Of a DNA stretch of 64,000 nt, positions 33,602 through 45,300 are shown one piece after another. This stretch comes from Aureobasidium sp. EXF-3400. Its lineage: Eukaryota > Ascomycota > Dothideomycetes > Dothideales > Saccotheciaceae. A model generated the notes under the pieces. It was not told the origin of the DNA, searched no databases, and saw only the letters and a program-made list of their open reading frames with translations. The position numbers and the translations under genes are program-made. Numbering within the stretch: position 1 is the stretch's first letter; every line of letters begins with the position of its first letter. The stretch is taken from the NCBI GenBank assembly GCA_024195585.1, contig SWBL01000025.1, positions 1 through 64,000 of the forward strand. Direction: 5' to 3'.

Positions 33602-36381
33602 CTATGCATGTACCTCCTCCAGTAGGCCAGCAGCAACAGTATTACCGCCGGACCTCAACACAATCCTCCCAGGTACCTCAAGCGGGACAGCAGTGTCCAA
33701 CTCAACTGTCACTCTCGCCACACTACCTGGCTGTACGACCCTCGGCTTCTTCTTAATAACAGTTCCAGTACTCTTATCCAACACACAGACCATGCTCGCA
33801 ATACGACCAGGCACGTGCATTCTTCCTCTATGCACGTCAACAGTCATAGGCAACACATGCTCAAACGCCAAGATCTTCGTCGTGAAGCTCTTGATATTAG
33901 GCACCGGCTTTCTTGCATCACAAAGCAGATCTGCTATCCTCAAATGCACAGGGTCGATTTCTGTCAGATGAAGAGTCACGATTTGGCCTGCTACTGCCCA
34001 ATCTGCGGGCACATTGTCGACCTCGATGCCTTTGATTGAGCAGGGTTCGTTGGCGGGCATGGCGATGAGGCTGTCGCCTACTTGACAGCTGCCGGCTTCG
34101 ATGCGGCCGGAGATAGAGAGGGGATTTTGAACGCCGCCGCGGAAAATGTCGCTAATGGGTATGCGAAGGGGCGAGGACAATGCTGATTTTGTGGGTTCGT
34201 GGGCTTCCAGAGCTTGAACCAGAGTCTGAGGTGAGGAGGTCTTATTGTACCAAGCTGCGGCCTTCTCAGGAGCTGGAGTGACGACGTTTTCGCCAGTCAA
34301 ACCTGAGCAGGGGATGAATGCGATATTCTTTGCCTGGAAGCCTGTAGTGGTCAAAAAGGCGGAGATTTGTTGTTGGATCTCTTCGAAGCGGTCCTGGGCC
34401 CAGTTTATGCTGTCCATTTTATTGATAGCAACAATAATACGCTGGACACCCATACTGCGAACGAGTTGGGCGTGCTCTCGTGTTTGGCCCTTGAGACCGG
34501 CTTCGAAGCTGTTGGTACCGGCATCGATGACGAGGACGGCAAAGTCTGCCTGACTGGCCCCGGCAATCATATTAGGGATGAAATCTCTGTGTCCCGGAGC
34601 GTCCAGGATGGTGAAGTTTGTCTTTTCTGTTTCAAAGTTGTTCGTGGCGATGTCGACGGTGACACCTCTTTCTCTTTCCTCAGAAGTCGAATCCATAACC
34701 CAGGCCAGAGCAAAGGAAGACTTGCCAATACTTGTTGCCTCCTTGCGGTATTTGTCGAGCGAGCGTTGATCTACAACCTTGAGGTCGTACAAGAGACGTC
34801 CCATGAGCGTACTCTTTCCGTGGTCGACATGTCCAATCACAACAAAGCTGGCAGCGTTCTTGCGTCCAGCCTTTGCGTGCTCTGCAAGAACATCCAAGTT
34901 TTTGCTTTTGACCCTATCATCATGTGAGCACTGCAGGTCACGAACAGATGTGCATTCGACACACTTTTGACTTGTCTGTTGTGGTTCTTCGAGACTAAGA
35001 GAGGATACACCGTTGATGATAGATTTCGAGTCCTTTTGTTGGGAAGCCTGTTTCTTTGCGCCTGAAGCTGATAAATGAATTAGTATACAGTTTACAAAAC
35101 TACCTTTTCACGACCGCGCCGAACCTTTTGCCTGAGCTTGCATGACAATGTCATCTGGGCTCGGACCTGAGAAGGCATTGGTGTCAGCAAGGTTCGCGTC
35201 AGGGCCGTAAATGGCAGGCAGAATGTTTTGAGAGAGAATAGCGGAATCTTGATGAGAAGGACGACGTCTTGAGCTGCCACCACACATGGTGCTGGCGAAA
35301 ACAGATGGACCTGCGCGCACAGGCTCGACAGGCTTCGGTGCTGGCTCAGCTGTCTCGGACTTGGTAGGCTCTGGTGCCGCAGGTCTGCGGTCTTCTACCG
35401 GCGGTGGGGGAGAAGGACTTTTGCGCTTGCGGATAGGGAAAGTTTGAGAGAGATTTCCAGGCTTGAGATTTTCCTGGCTTGCAGGCTGAGCAGACCTTGT
35501 ACCAAGACGGTCCATAAGCGATGCGACGCCAGCAGGCTTATCAGATTGAGCACCGTCCTGAGCAGCCTTTTGTTCTGCTTCTTTCTTTTTCCTCGCAGCT
35601 GCCAGAGCAGCCAGCTTGGATGGCTTGCCGGTGCCACCTAGCAGACGCAGTGGTGGTCGGACGCTGTCTGGCACTATTGTTCCAATTCTTTCTGCTGGCA
35701 CATTGAACCAAGGGATGTCGGCGAATAAGTCGGAAGCGTGAGAATGCGATCGGGGCAGTGGGCTGGTCGGCACTGTTCCAAGCCCAGTCAGAGCGTGCTC
35801 GCTTGTGTACCGGGAGAGAAGTTGGTCCGAGGCTCATCTCTGGCAAGGTAGTCCAACTCGGACGCATGTGTGGTGGCGCTCTATGTGAAGAAAGTGGAAG
35901 GGGAAGGGGCAGGTAAGGAAATGATGGACGTACCCTTTATTTGTACTGGTTTTTGAGCAGCATCGGTGGCAGCTTGATCGAATTTGGAGACTTGCTTTTG
36001 CTTCTTCTCCTTGGGTTGTGCTTGCTGGGGAGCATTTTGATCTGGAAGATATGAGCGTTGAACAGCCTAATAAGGGACTTCAGGCTTACTCTTCAGGTAG
36101 GTGACGGATTTGGCGACATCATAGTAGTAATGCCACAGAGCTTCTTGTATCGCGTCGTCGGTCACAAAGTCGCCGGCGTCTCCTAGAGCAGCTCTCACGC
36201 TCTCAGTGCCTATGCGCATCTGCTCCTTGTCCTCAGGGCTGAGCTCGTCCTCTTGACTGACTGCTGCTGGTGCGGCGGCTCCAGCGTCGGCACCATCGTA
36301 GCCATATTCTTCCTCGCCAGAATAGTAGTCGTCGTATTCATCCTCGTCGTAGTCGATCTCTTTTACTCTGCGGTGAGCCAT
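33602..36381 (-). CDS. HBS1: Ribosome-rescue GTPase Hbs1
   Basis: Exons are 36381-36090, 36041-35934, 35772-35125 and 35067-33602, giving 837 aa. The N-terminal exon has the acidic HBS1 N-domain: YDEDEYDDYYSGEEEY, later DDAIQEALWHYYYDVAKSVT. The middle holds DLFADIPWFNVP, LAALAAARKKKEAEQK and linker DDIVMQAQAK. The GTPase has G1 GHVDHGKST, G2 region ERGVTVDIA, G3 DAPGHRD and G4 NKMD, then eEF1A-like beta-barrel domains 2 and 3 ending GRIVLRSGGNTVAAG. Hbs1 with Dom34/Pelota splits stalled ribosomes in no-go and non-stop decay. Intron 2 is unusually long (35933-35773, 161 nt) and contains competing acceptor sites near 35881 and 35879. The join used here (...QIK-VPTSPLPR) is the only one I found that keeps the frame. 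Confidence 0.93.
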
Positions 36382-36901
36382 GGCGATGTCTGTGCGTGTG
36401 GATGGGTCGAGAAGGTCGGTTAATCTCAACTCGCAGAAATGCTGGTGGGACAGGTTGGCGCAACAGAACAAGGGAAGTTTGTCGCGATGAACGATGCGTC
36501 ATGGACCCCCGGGACGTCATTTCTCAGTGACTCTTTCCCCTCCTCCACCTGCCTTTTTCATTTATTTCTCTCGAATAATTAATGTGTCGCTCATATCACC
36601 TCCAATCTCCGTATAGCGACGCCTGCCCTTCGAAAACTCTGGCCGATACCGCATGACTACGACTCCAGAGAATAAGCTTCTTGTGTTATCTGCAGCAAAT
36701 ATGTCGCTCAATATCCCCTCCGGTTCGGAGAAACGCGTAGTCAACTCGACATCCTGGCCCATGTGCATATCATGATTCGCTAGGCTTTTTACGGGAAACA
36801 AAAAAGTATATCGGTCTCTGAATGGATATTGTATATAACAGCCTCAGCCGGTCTCGCTTTTCTTTTCTTCTCAGCCCGTATTTTTCTCATTCCCGCTCAT
36901 C
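36382..36901. promoter_or_regulatory. Divergent region between HBS1 and the phytase gene
   Basis: This 520-bp gap lies between divergent ATGs. The phytase side carries a TATA box (separate entry); the HBS1 side does not. Short ORFs here have no protein character. Confidence 0.45.
36832..36838 (+). promoter_or_regulatory. TATA box of the secreted phosphatase gene
   Basis: TATATAA lies 70 bp before the ATG at 36902, and a pyrimidine-rich stretch (CTTTTCTTTTCTTCTC) follows it. This is the classic layout of a highly inducible fungal promoter and fits control by phosphate. Confidence 0.55.
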
Positions 36902-38623
36902 ATGCATCTGTCGTTTCTTTCTTCGTGCATTGTGCTTCTAGGTGCAAATGCCCGCACCGTGGCCAGTGCCCATAGTCATATCAATCAATCTCTCGTTTCG
37001 GATCTCAATTTCATCTCTCAGCAGTGGGGTCAGATCAGTACTTACTCTGACAATTCCTTCAATGCCTTTGGCGTGAAAGACGTCGGTCTTCCTGCTGGCT
37101 GTCAGGTCGAACAGGCCCACACTCTCCAGCGCCATGCCCAACGCTTTCCCACTAGCTATGTCGACGATGGAATCCTGACAGAGGACTTCGCTCAGAAGGT
37201 CGTCGACTACAGGGCTCTTGCCAATGCATCTTCCTTCTCTGGTCCTTTGTCTTTCCTAAACTCCTACAAATACCAGATGAACGAGAGCTACCTCACCAGC
37301 ATCGGTGCTCGTACTGAGTTTGGCTTGGGTGTCGACTTCTGGAACAGATATGGCCGAATCCTTTACAACGCTTCTGCAGGTCAAGTCAGTTATGACACCG
37401 AGTACGCCAATGGCACCGCCAGGCCTAAGCCTGTTCTCCGTACCACAAGCCAGTCTCGTATTCGTGAGAGTCAGATCAACTGGGCTCTTGGATTCTTCGG
37501 TCCCACCTACGAGACGGTCCCTATGCCAAAGCTGACCAACTACACTTCCGGTGATTTCTTCGACCTTGTGATTATTCCAGAGGGCGGCACTGAGAACAAC
37601 ACCCTCGCTTCTTATGACTCGTGTTTCAACGACTTCCTCGTCGGCATTGGCGACCTTGGTGACCAGGATGTTTTCGTTTATATCCCGAGGTATCTTCAGA
37701 ATGCAACCGCTCGCCTCCAGAAGTATATGCCTGCAGACTTCAAGCTGTCGACCAATAACACATATGCCATGCAACTTCTCTGCGCCTACGGTAAGTCAAC
37801 CATCTCGTGAACTATGACAAAAGATCTAACGTCCACATCAGAGCACGCCTTCATCGGAATGTCCGACTTCTGTGACTTCTTCACCGCAGATGAGTGGACT
37901 GGTTTCGAGAACACACTCGACATGGCCTACTACTACGACTACGGCTATGGCAACCCAACAGGAAGAGCCCAAGGTATCGGCTACGTCCAGGAACTTCTCG
38001 CCCGCCTCACACATCAATATATCACCGTCTCCAACAGCTCCGTAAACAGCAGCATCACCAACAACTCCCGGGACTTCCCCCTGGATCGTCCTTTCTATGC
38101 GGACTTCACGCATGACGATATTATTGTCAGTGTACTTACAGCAATGTCTCTGGACTACTTCCGCGACCCTCCCAGTCTTACTGAGTTCCCTCCCAACCCC
38201 GACCGTCACTTCATTCTCTCCAAAATGACTCCTTTTGGCGGCCATCTCATCACCGAAGTCATCGGCTGCTCTTCAGCCAATCCCACTGCCGTCAGCAAAG
38301 AACGCGTTCAATACTACCCCGAGCAATATGGCTACAGCCCGTCCAATGCAACTCACAAATTCGTCCGTATGCGCCTCAACAATGGCATTTTGCCTTTGGA
38401 TACTCTACGCGGTGGTGCTTGCAAGGGACGTACCGATGGTATGTGTGCTCTGGATAAATTCGTCGGTAGCCAGAATGCTTCATATGCATTGAGCAACTAC
38501 GATTATGCTTGTTTCGGCAACTGGACTGTTGCCAACACGACCAATGGCTTTGATTACGATGGCACTGTTCACCTTGGTCAAGCTGGTATTCTGGAGAACA
38601 CGCAGCCTCCTAGCAGTGATTAG
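36902..38623 (+). CDS. Secreted histidine acid phosphatase (3-phytase type)
   Basis: Exons are 36902-37790 and 37842-38623, with a 51-nt phase-1 intron (GTAAGT...CATCAG), giving 556 aa. Residues 1-23 form a signal peptide ending TVASA. The active-site motif reads QAHTLQRHAQRFPTS, a variant of RHGxRxP with Ala in place of Gly after the catalytic His. The second motif, which carries the acid/base Asp, is FTHDDII. Many N-glycosylation sequons (NAS, NES, NAT, NNT, NSS) and paired Cys residues fit a secreted glycoprotein. Enzymes of this clan remove phosphate from phytate and other monoesters outside the cell. The length is typical of phytase B-like/acid phosphatase enzymes with a 500-plus-residue mature form. 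Exact substrate preference cannot be read from sequence. Confidence 0.9.
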
Positions 38624-38881
38624 TCGATTGAAGTGGGATATAAGTAGATGAAGAGAGTTGTTCACACGACTTCTTCATAATGTAGACGACGCGATTTTAA
38701 GATAGAATCGTAAAGGTGTGAGTGTAAACAAAAGCATGTTCTAGTCGTTCTGTATCTCATTGTATATAGCACCAAATGTTGATACGAGTCCGCAAGTGTC
38801 CCTCAATTGACTACAACACGTAGGATAGAGTTCAACACAACCATCTCCTATACCTGAAGACAAACATAAAGACTTTTTTCT

Positions 38882-40344
38882 TTATCTCTCGGATCTCTCC
38901 AGGATATTTCTCAACCTATCATCATCACCATACCGCTCAAGAGCCACTTTCTTCCATTCGTCCCACTCATACTCATGATCCACCGCCACACTGCCCCTCA
39001 ATCCCTCGAACACCCCCAGCAAATCTTCAAAACCAAGACAAAAATCCAATGTACACAGAAAAGCAAATTGATGATGTACTCTCCCCTCCCTGACACACTT
39101 TGCCATATCTCCAGCTCCTTTAGCTTCCAAGCATCTTGCAAAAGCCTCCTCATCTTTGCCTATCTCAGTCTTTCCGTTGAAGAACTCAGAGGTTGGGAGG
39201 AGTAGCATGGGCGAATTGAAGGCTAAAGTCGCTGGGGCCGTAAAAGCCCATTCCCAATCGATCAGAGCAGTAATGTTTGATTCTGCATCGGCGAGGATAT
39301 GGAAGCCCTTGTCATCGGCATGCTTGAGGTAGAATCCTTCTGCCGGAGAGGCTTCTTCTGCACCGATGGGGTAAATCTCCGGCACCATGTCGTAGAGGAA
39401 TTTGTAGATCAGGTAGGTTTCCACGGCGTTGTCTGGATATATCTCTCCCCGGTAGATGAGGCCCAGTAGCAGGTTGATGCAAGCTTTGTAGTAGTCTTGA
39501 AGATGTGCAAAGGGGCCCAGTGGTTGCATGTTTGCTAACTCTGTGAAGTCAGTCAAGCATTCTCGAGCAAGAGGACCAATATGTTTCGATTCAACTTGAT
39601 GCATACATCCCATCGCTGGAAACTCATGTTTGCATAGTTCGATATGGATATCCGCAAGTTGAGAGACCACTTTTTTCTTCCCTTCTTCGTCAATTGAGGA
39701 CCAATCTAACACATTTCCAGGCATGTAATCCATAAGGATGTACGAAACTCCAGCAAGACTTTCCTCTCGATTTGTGTTCCAATCCCATACTCTCGGTGTA
39801 GGTATATCGATGGTTTCTAAGAACTTTAGCGTCGCGATCTCACTTTCCAGGATATAGTTTTGGAGTTGTGGTGGCGGTGATGTGGCATTGGTTCGACGAA
39901 TACGTGCTAACCAGATAACTCCATCGTTGAAGATAATTCGTAAGTGCAGATTCATGCCTCCCATCATAATTGTTTCTCCTTCTTTTGCAGGGTCTTCGAT
40001 ATGGCATGGAATATCATTGCGTAGCGAACTTGCTCTTAGCTGCAGCCACTCCAGATTGATTTTCTTGACTAGTTGTGCGATTTCTTGGGTTTCTGCTTTG
40101 GTGGTTTCGGCGTAGAATGTATCGCCATCCTTGAGTGATTATTTAGTCATAACCTTCTACAACAATCGAGTAGGAGGAATAATACCTCAGGGGTAGGACA
40201 AGAATGGAACGGTCTCTGTAGATGAGTAGAGCAGAGATGTCTGTTGCATAACATACAATCGCCTAGGATGCGTACGGCTGGCTTGTCGCAGTGGTCCAAG
40301 TCGCAGAACCACATTGGATTGTTCATTGAATTCGTGTGTTGCAT
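38882..40344 (-). CDS. AN1-like zinc finger + aminoglycoside-phosphotransferase-like protein
   Basis: Exon 1 is 40344-40186 and exon 2 is 40129-38882, across a 56-nt phase-0 intron (GTATTA...CTCAAG), giving 468 aa. The visible long frame begins at 39967, but the sequence upstream (DGDTFYAETTKAETQEIAQL...INLEWLQLRASSLRND) is clearly coding and joins exon 1. Exon 1 has an AN1-like pattern: Cys-x4-Cys-x10-Cys-x2-Cys-x4-Cys-x2-His-x5-His-x-Cys (residues about 14-48). The C-terminal domain is an APH/choline-kinase-like fold: WLARI near the nucleotide site, YILMDYMPG as hinge, and HADDKGFHIL...ALIDWEWA as catalytic and metal loops. The usual Asn of the catalytic loop (HxDxxxxN) is His here; I recall the same change in related fungal proteins. 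These are not drug-resistance genes as far as known; the substrate is unknown. Confidence 0.83.
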
Positions 40345-40887
40345 TCTTTCCAACAATCGATCTGTCGTAGGGGCTAACGCGGAGCAACCCCTGTTTCTGG
40401 CGTCAGACAGTCGATGTGAGTAGGATGTTTAGCGAAGCAACCTTCTATCTCTAACAAACTTTAAAGCACTTCTCGAGTCACTTTACGTACTTGTTAACTA
40501 TAGGTTATAGGAATGTGAATGAAGGATTCGTACCCTATAATTAGGCTATAGCGCCCGAGAGCAGATATCCTAAAAAAGGTTAGTCGTTTGCTTCGCTCTT
40601 GAAAAAAAAAATGCTATACCTTCTAGCCAACCCTTAACAGCGTGTTCACTTTAAATGTATTATCATCGTAAACAGTATCGAGCTTGTCGGATTGTCAGAT
40701 AACAAAGTGCATTCGGAAGAGCATGGCGGTAACAGATGACTATATATAGAAATATAGTACATTGCATATTCTACCCGACCAATCAACTCCCCGATGCATT
40801 GTTGTACAAGTCATGATACATATACCTATTCACCAGAGAACCACTGCTTACTTTCAAAGCATTCATACCAGATCTTATAAGCTGGTT
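40345..40887. other. AT-rich intergenic region
   Basis: This 543-bp stretch is richer in A and T than its surroundings. It holds short inverted motifs such as CTATAGGTTATAGG, a CCTATAATTAGGCTATAG stretch and an A9 run near 40601. No gene is visible. It may be the remnant of a mutated repeat, but I cannot identify an element. Confidence 0.35.
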
Positions 40888-41787
40888 TTAGTTCTCCAGT
40901 CTAATCGATCCCTCTGACTTGTCTTCGCTTCCTGCGAAAAATGCAAGCAAAGCATGCACACTCATTGCGCCAGAAGCAGCCCACTGAACCGCCAGAATAG
41001 CTCCCAAGCGCCCACTATAGTAACCGGGATGAACGTATTGCACAAGAGCATACACACTAGCAGTTGTAGCAACACTAGCCATAACGATCAACACAGATGC
41101 AACAACAGCAGACCACTTGCATGCCCTCAACATCCAAGGCTTTTTGTTTCCCTTGACGTACGAAGCAGCGGCAAAGAGACCGATGCTGAGTACCCAGAGT
41201 ACAGCAGCTGCAACAACAGGACCAGGATAGAATGCATTTCTTTGCAAGTTCAAGGCCATTGAGAAGTCGTCAACAAGACGCTCGTAGACTTCAGGTCCTG
41301 CAGCAACAGCTTTGCCCCAATTTTGTGCAAGTGTTTTGTCAGTGGCATGGCGATCGACAGTGCTGATACAGCCTTGAAGATAGGTGTAGTTGTTGGGACC
41401 TGTGAAACTGCGGTCTGAATGGCCTAAGCAGATACCTGACAGCACTCTATCAGCGATGGGAAACAAAATGTTCTTCAGAGGGTGTCTTCGTACTGTAATA
41501 TCCAATGTCAATCACTGACACAGATCTTCTGAGTTGAAATTCGACGACGTCTGCATTGGGAAGCTGGAGGAAAATTGGAGACAGAAGAGGAATAACTGTT
41601 CGACATCGGACAATTGATCAGAATCTCGGCAACCCATCTACGAGGCTGAGTATCGGCAAGGCATCAACACACTTGTGAGAATCAAGACCGGGAGTATGAG
41701 CGCCAGGTAGGAGATGCGAAATATACGCTGCCGGTGCTCGTCCGCAAATCGTAGAACACCCTGCATTTTGTTTTGTATGGACGACAT
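40888..41787 (-). CDS. Putative fungal tetraspan membrane protein (tentative two-exon model)
   Basis: The long frame 41511-40888 has three transmembrane helices (VVAAAVLWVLSIGLFAAAS, WSAVVASVLIVMASVATTA, LAVQWAASGAMSVHALLAFF) but no usable ATG at its start. About 180 bp upstream an ATG at 41787 (A at -3) begins MSSIQNKMQG and runs into a hydrophobic helix, SYLALILPVLILT. Joining 41787-41673 to 41492-40888 with a GTGTGT donor and TTACAG acceptor keeps frame (phase 1) and gives 239 aa with four helices. The loop between helices 1 and 2 is long, contains Cys residues and an NYT sequon, and probably lies outside the cell. The layout resembles the Sur7/Fig1/claudin-like group, but I do not see a diagnostic motif. 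Intermediate exons are possible. Confidence 0.5.
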
Positions 41788-42376
41788 GCTTGGAAATATT
41801 ATTGGAAAGAATCGTAAAAGGCACAGGTTCGGGCATCCAACACCTTCTATATATATCCGGCTTGCCAACCGTAAATGCGGAACCACTAAATACTGTGGGT
41901 CGTCGAAGGATTCGCCGATCAATGCGCAGCATCTGACCATGGCCAAGACACCCATGAATCAGTTCATTGACTTGGACTGTCGTATCGTTCTGTAGGTAGC
42001 TATATAGATGCACAATACTCTCTGAAGTATGATCTTTCCGCTGTTCCGGGTTATCTCTATGGTCACACTTTTGGTTAGAAAATTATTCTGCATCTCTATA
42101 GCCAGACTGTGCCGATCTCTTGCACATGGAGAGGAGACAATGTTCATTCGAAAAATCGTGGTGTCATTTCGTGTCATTTCAAGTCGTTGCAGCCAGTCTA
42201 TGCTAATAAACTATGCTCAGGCTGTGGCCCCTGAATCGTTCCTTTCTTTTTTGAAACGCCTATTGATGCTTGTACCCGATGTGAACGCCGTCTAAAAGAG
42301 ACCCGGAAAGCAAATGAGGATCTCTACTGATAAAATCTTCTCCCTTCTTCGCGTTTCATGCGTATGTGTATACCGT
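41788..42376. other. Intergenic region upstream of the tetraspan gene
   Basis: This 589-bp gap lies between minus-strand genes and includes the tetraspan promoter and the 3' end of the PARP-E2 gene. No supported gene is seen. Confidence 0.35.
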
Positions 42377-45300
42377 CTACTGCTGTTGTGGCTGTTCGGC
42401 AACAGTTTGGTCGAAGTCAGCGGGGACAGTCCATCCGTGAGCCATGCAAGCACGCTTGTAAGCCTCAACAGCCTCTCCAGAACCATAAGAGTTGGTGTCA
42501 CCTGCAACGTAGTTACCCCTGATCTGCAAGCGCGCGGGCTTTGGATCAGTTGAGGCCATAGCCATGCGAATTTGCAACAAGACAGACTCGATAGTGGTAG
42601 TGCATAGCCAGCCGTCTGTGGTCAGAAGAGCGTGGCATATGGCACCTCCCGCAGTAACGTGACCACCACCGCCGTTCATGAAAGGCAGGAAGCGAGGGCG
42701 GACAACTCTGATGAACGGAGGGTTGTTGGGGTAGGAGCCCGGGAAGCGAAGCTCGAGCACGATGCTTTTGATGTTGTGTTTTTTCATATCAGTAGCAAGG
42801 GGCAACACACGGTTCTCCTCGTTTAACATGTTGAACGAGTGCAGCTCCACGATCCATTGATACAGGTTGTCGACCTTGTCAGGATCAATGTACCAGCCAA
42901 GCTCATGGAGTGGTGTCTTCTTCTGAACGTCAATCAGGGCTTTCAGGTCCTGGTTCAGTCTCCTGGTCACGTTGGTGTTGGCATACGAAGGTACCGGTAA
43001 CTTAGGAAGCTGATCGTGGTTCAGAGAGCCTGGAATGAAGTCGGTCTGCGGCGGGCCTGTTCTAATAGCCAGCTCCTGTTGAGAATTAGGCTCTTCGAGG
43101 AGCTCACGGTCTTCGTCGTCAGTGGCAACGCTACAACTGTCGCTGAGCTCACTGTCGTTGGAATATGACTCGGTCTCATCGTCGTGGTCGCTCGTCAAGT
43201 CTATGACTTTGCTTGCGATCTTATTCTTCAAGCTCTTCTTTGGCTTCTTGGTCTTGCGCAGACTAGGTGTCGCAGTGTTAGGTAGCTTACGCTTTCCAGT
43301 CTTGCTACGAAGTGCTGGGATGATGATCTGCGCTGACTCGCCCGTGGGAATGCGGGTGGGATCCTGCTCTAGCTTGTGCTCTGGTAGTTGATCGAATTTT
43401 GGCAGAATGGTGTCGCCGCTGGCACCGCATTTGACAAAAAGGTAGCGAGTCTGGATCCAATCCAGTTGACTGATCACGTAATGGGGAGTCTTGGAGACGA
43501 ACTCGTCTGGTGCGTTGACGATTTCGTTAAGTGCCATAGCTCCTGATATTTGCAAGTCCGAGCTGGGCCACATGTGCGATCCTGGTGTACTTGAGTAGTT
43601 CATGTGCATGGCAGAGTAACTTAGTGAGGTATTGTAATGTGGAGAGTGATAAACACCATGTCCAAAGGCACGGCCGTTCATGGTCTCGTTGAAATGAAGA
43701 CCTTCGCGAATGATACTGTGCCAATTCTGAATCATACTACCATGCCATGCGTACATAGTTGGATATTTGGACCTGAGCCGGGTCGTGGTCTCCTTCACAG
43801 CCTTCAAGAAGCGATGTTCCTTGTCTGGGGCGCCCATGGCAAAGCGGAACTGCATGTATCCGCTCATTCCGTGCACAGCCCTCTCCGGCTCAACCTCGAC
43901 GATACAAGAGCGATTTGAGGCCAGAGTCCAGCGAAGGACAGATAAGGCGGCCGGCGAGATCGTGTCGACCCATCGAGACAGGTCTGGTGTACTCTGTTCT
44001 GAAAGGTAGGTCTTCATTTTTTGGACTGAGGGGAGCAAAGCCAGCAGACGCTGTACGGTACCGCGCTTGTCGACATCGGACAAGTCGTCAAAGTTGGTGG
44101 TGTACTTATCGATGAAGACTGTGGACCATTTGGCAGTGCTGGACTCCGTCTGCGTGCCTTTTCCGATCAAGGGCCCAGTCTTGGCGGAAGGACCGAGTGT
44201 GTCTTGTATTCTGCAATGGAATGCTGGACTACCTTTCTCGTCTGGCAGCTCGAGAGCGACCCAGTCGCCCTTTCTGAGAGGGCAGGCAGAGGTTGGGCCG
44301 ACGTCGTCAAATAAGATTTCGGACTTGGTTATGTCGAAACGAGCTTGGAGACGGCCCTCAGACCTTGGGAGAGAGGGTGATGAAGGCTGTACGGGTTGAT
44401 ATCCGTTCATTTTGCTGATCTGATCCTGAATCGGCGAGGTGATAGACCTGGGCACGCTCAACGCAAGTCCCGTTGGAAAGTCCTTGAGCCTGCCTAGAGA
44501 AGCGCTGCTGTAGCAAAAGCTGAGGAGCAAGTCAACGACCTTGTCTTGATGCATGATTTCATGCTCTATCGATGGACCGAATCCGAGAGTCATGTACTAG
44601 TATAGACAGAGCGGTTCGTCACAGACGTAGGGCTTCAGTGCTTCGACCAGAGTATCGAGCTTTTTGTGGCAGACGAGACAGAACTCAGTACAACGGACAA
44701 AGTGGCGTAGCGTGAACTGCATAGCGGCGAGGGGGAACGAGTGTTGTGTCTTCGACGAGCGAGAACCCAGATGGTCCGCAGTGACAGCAGCAGGGTAGCC
44801 AGGCGTTTCCTCTTCCTGGTAGTGCTGAGCCATGGCACACACATCTGACTCGGGGTCGGTTTGTCTCATTCTGTACGAGTCCTCGGCACCTTGCCACGAC
44901 ATACCGGCATCTCTGTACCGGACAACGTAGACAAGACGTTCCGACAAGAGATCTTTGAGAGACTTGGATATGAAAGTATCGCGGAATTGTGTCGAGCCAC
45001 CGTTTTGAGTTGTTGATGACCCTGTGACGCTGAAAGCATTGATAACCTGTTCTTGTGTCGGCTTGTAGTACTTGGAGGCGCCCACACGCATCTCGAGATG
45101 CGCCGAAACGGAAGATGGAGGGAGACCCATCAGGTCCTCCTTGGTCTTGTAACCTTCCTTGTACTGGATGAGTAGGATGATGTAGTCGGAAGGTTCAATA
45201 CGCCAAGCTTGCATAGCCTCTTCCGAGATGCCGAGTCTGCGAGCGGAGATGGACAGGGAAACGACACAACTATAGTTGTCGAAAAGGCCACCAAAGCAAG

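Noticed and set aside
35541..35867. Frame APPHMRPSW... as part of the main HBS1 protein
   Set aside because: It cannot re-enter the GTPase frame; the distal acceptor at 35773 with a good CTCTGAC branch keeps frame. It is retained only as a possible alternative isoform.
32597..38623. Secondary-metabolite cluster around the AsaB-like gene
   Set aside because: Neighbours are HBS1, a phosphatase and unrelated genes; no synthase, P450, transporter or regulator is present.
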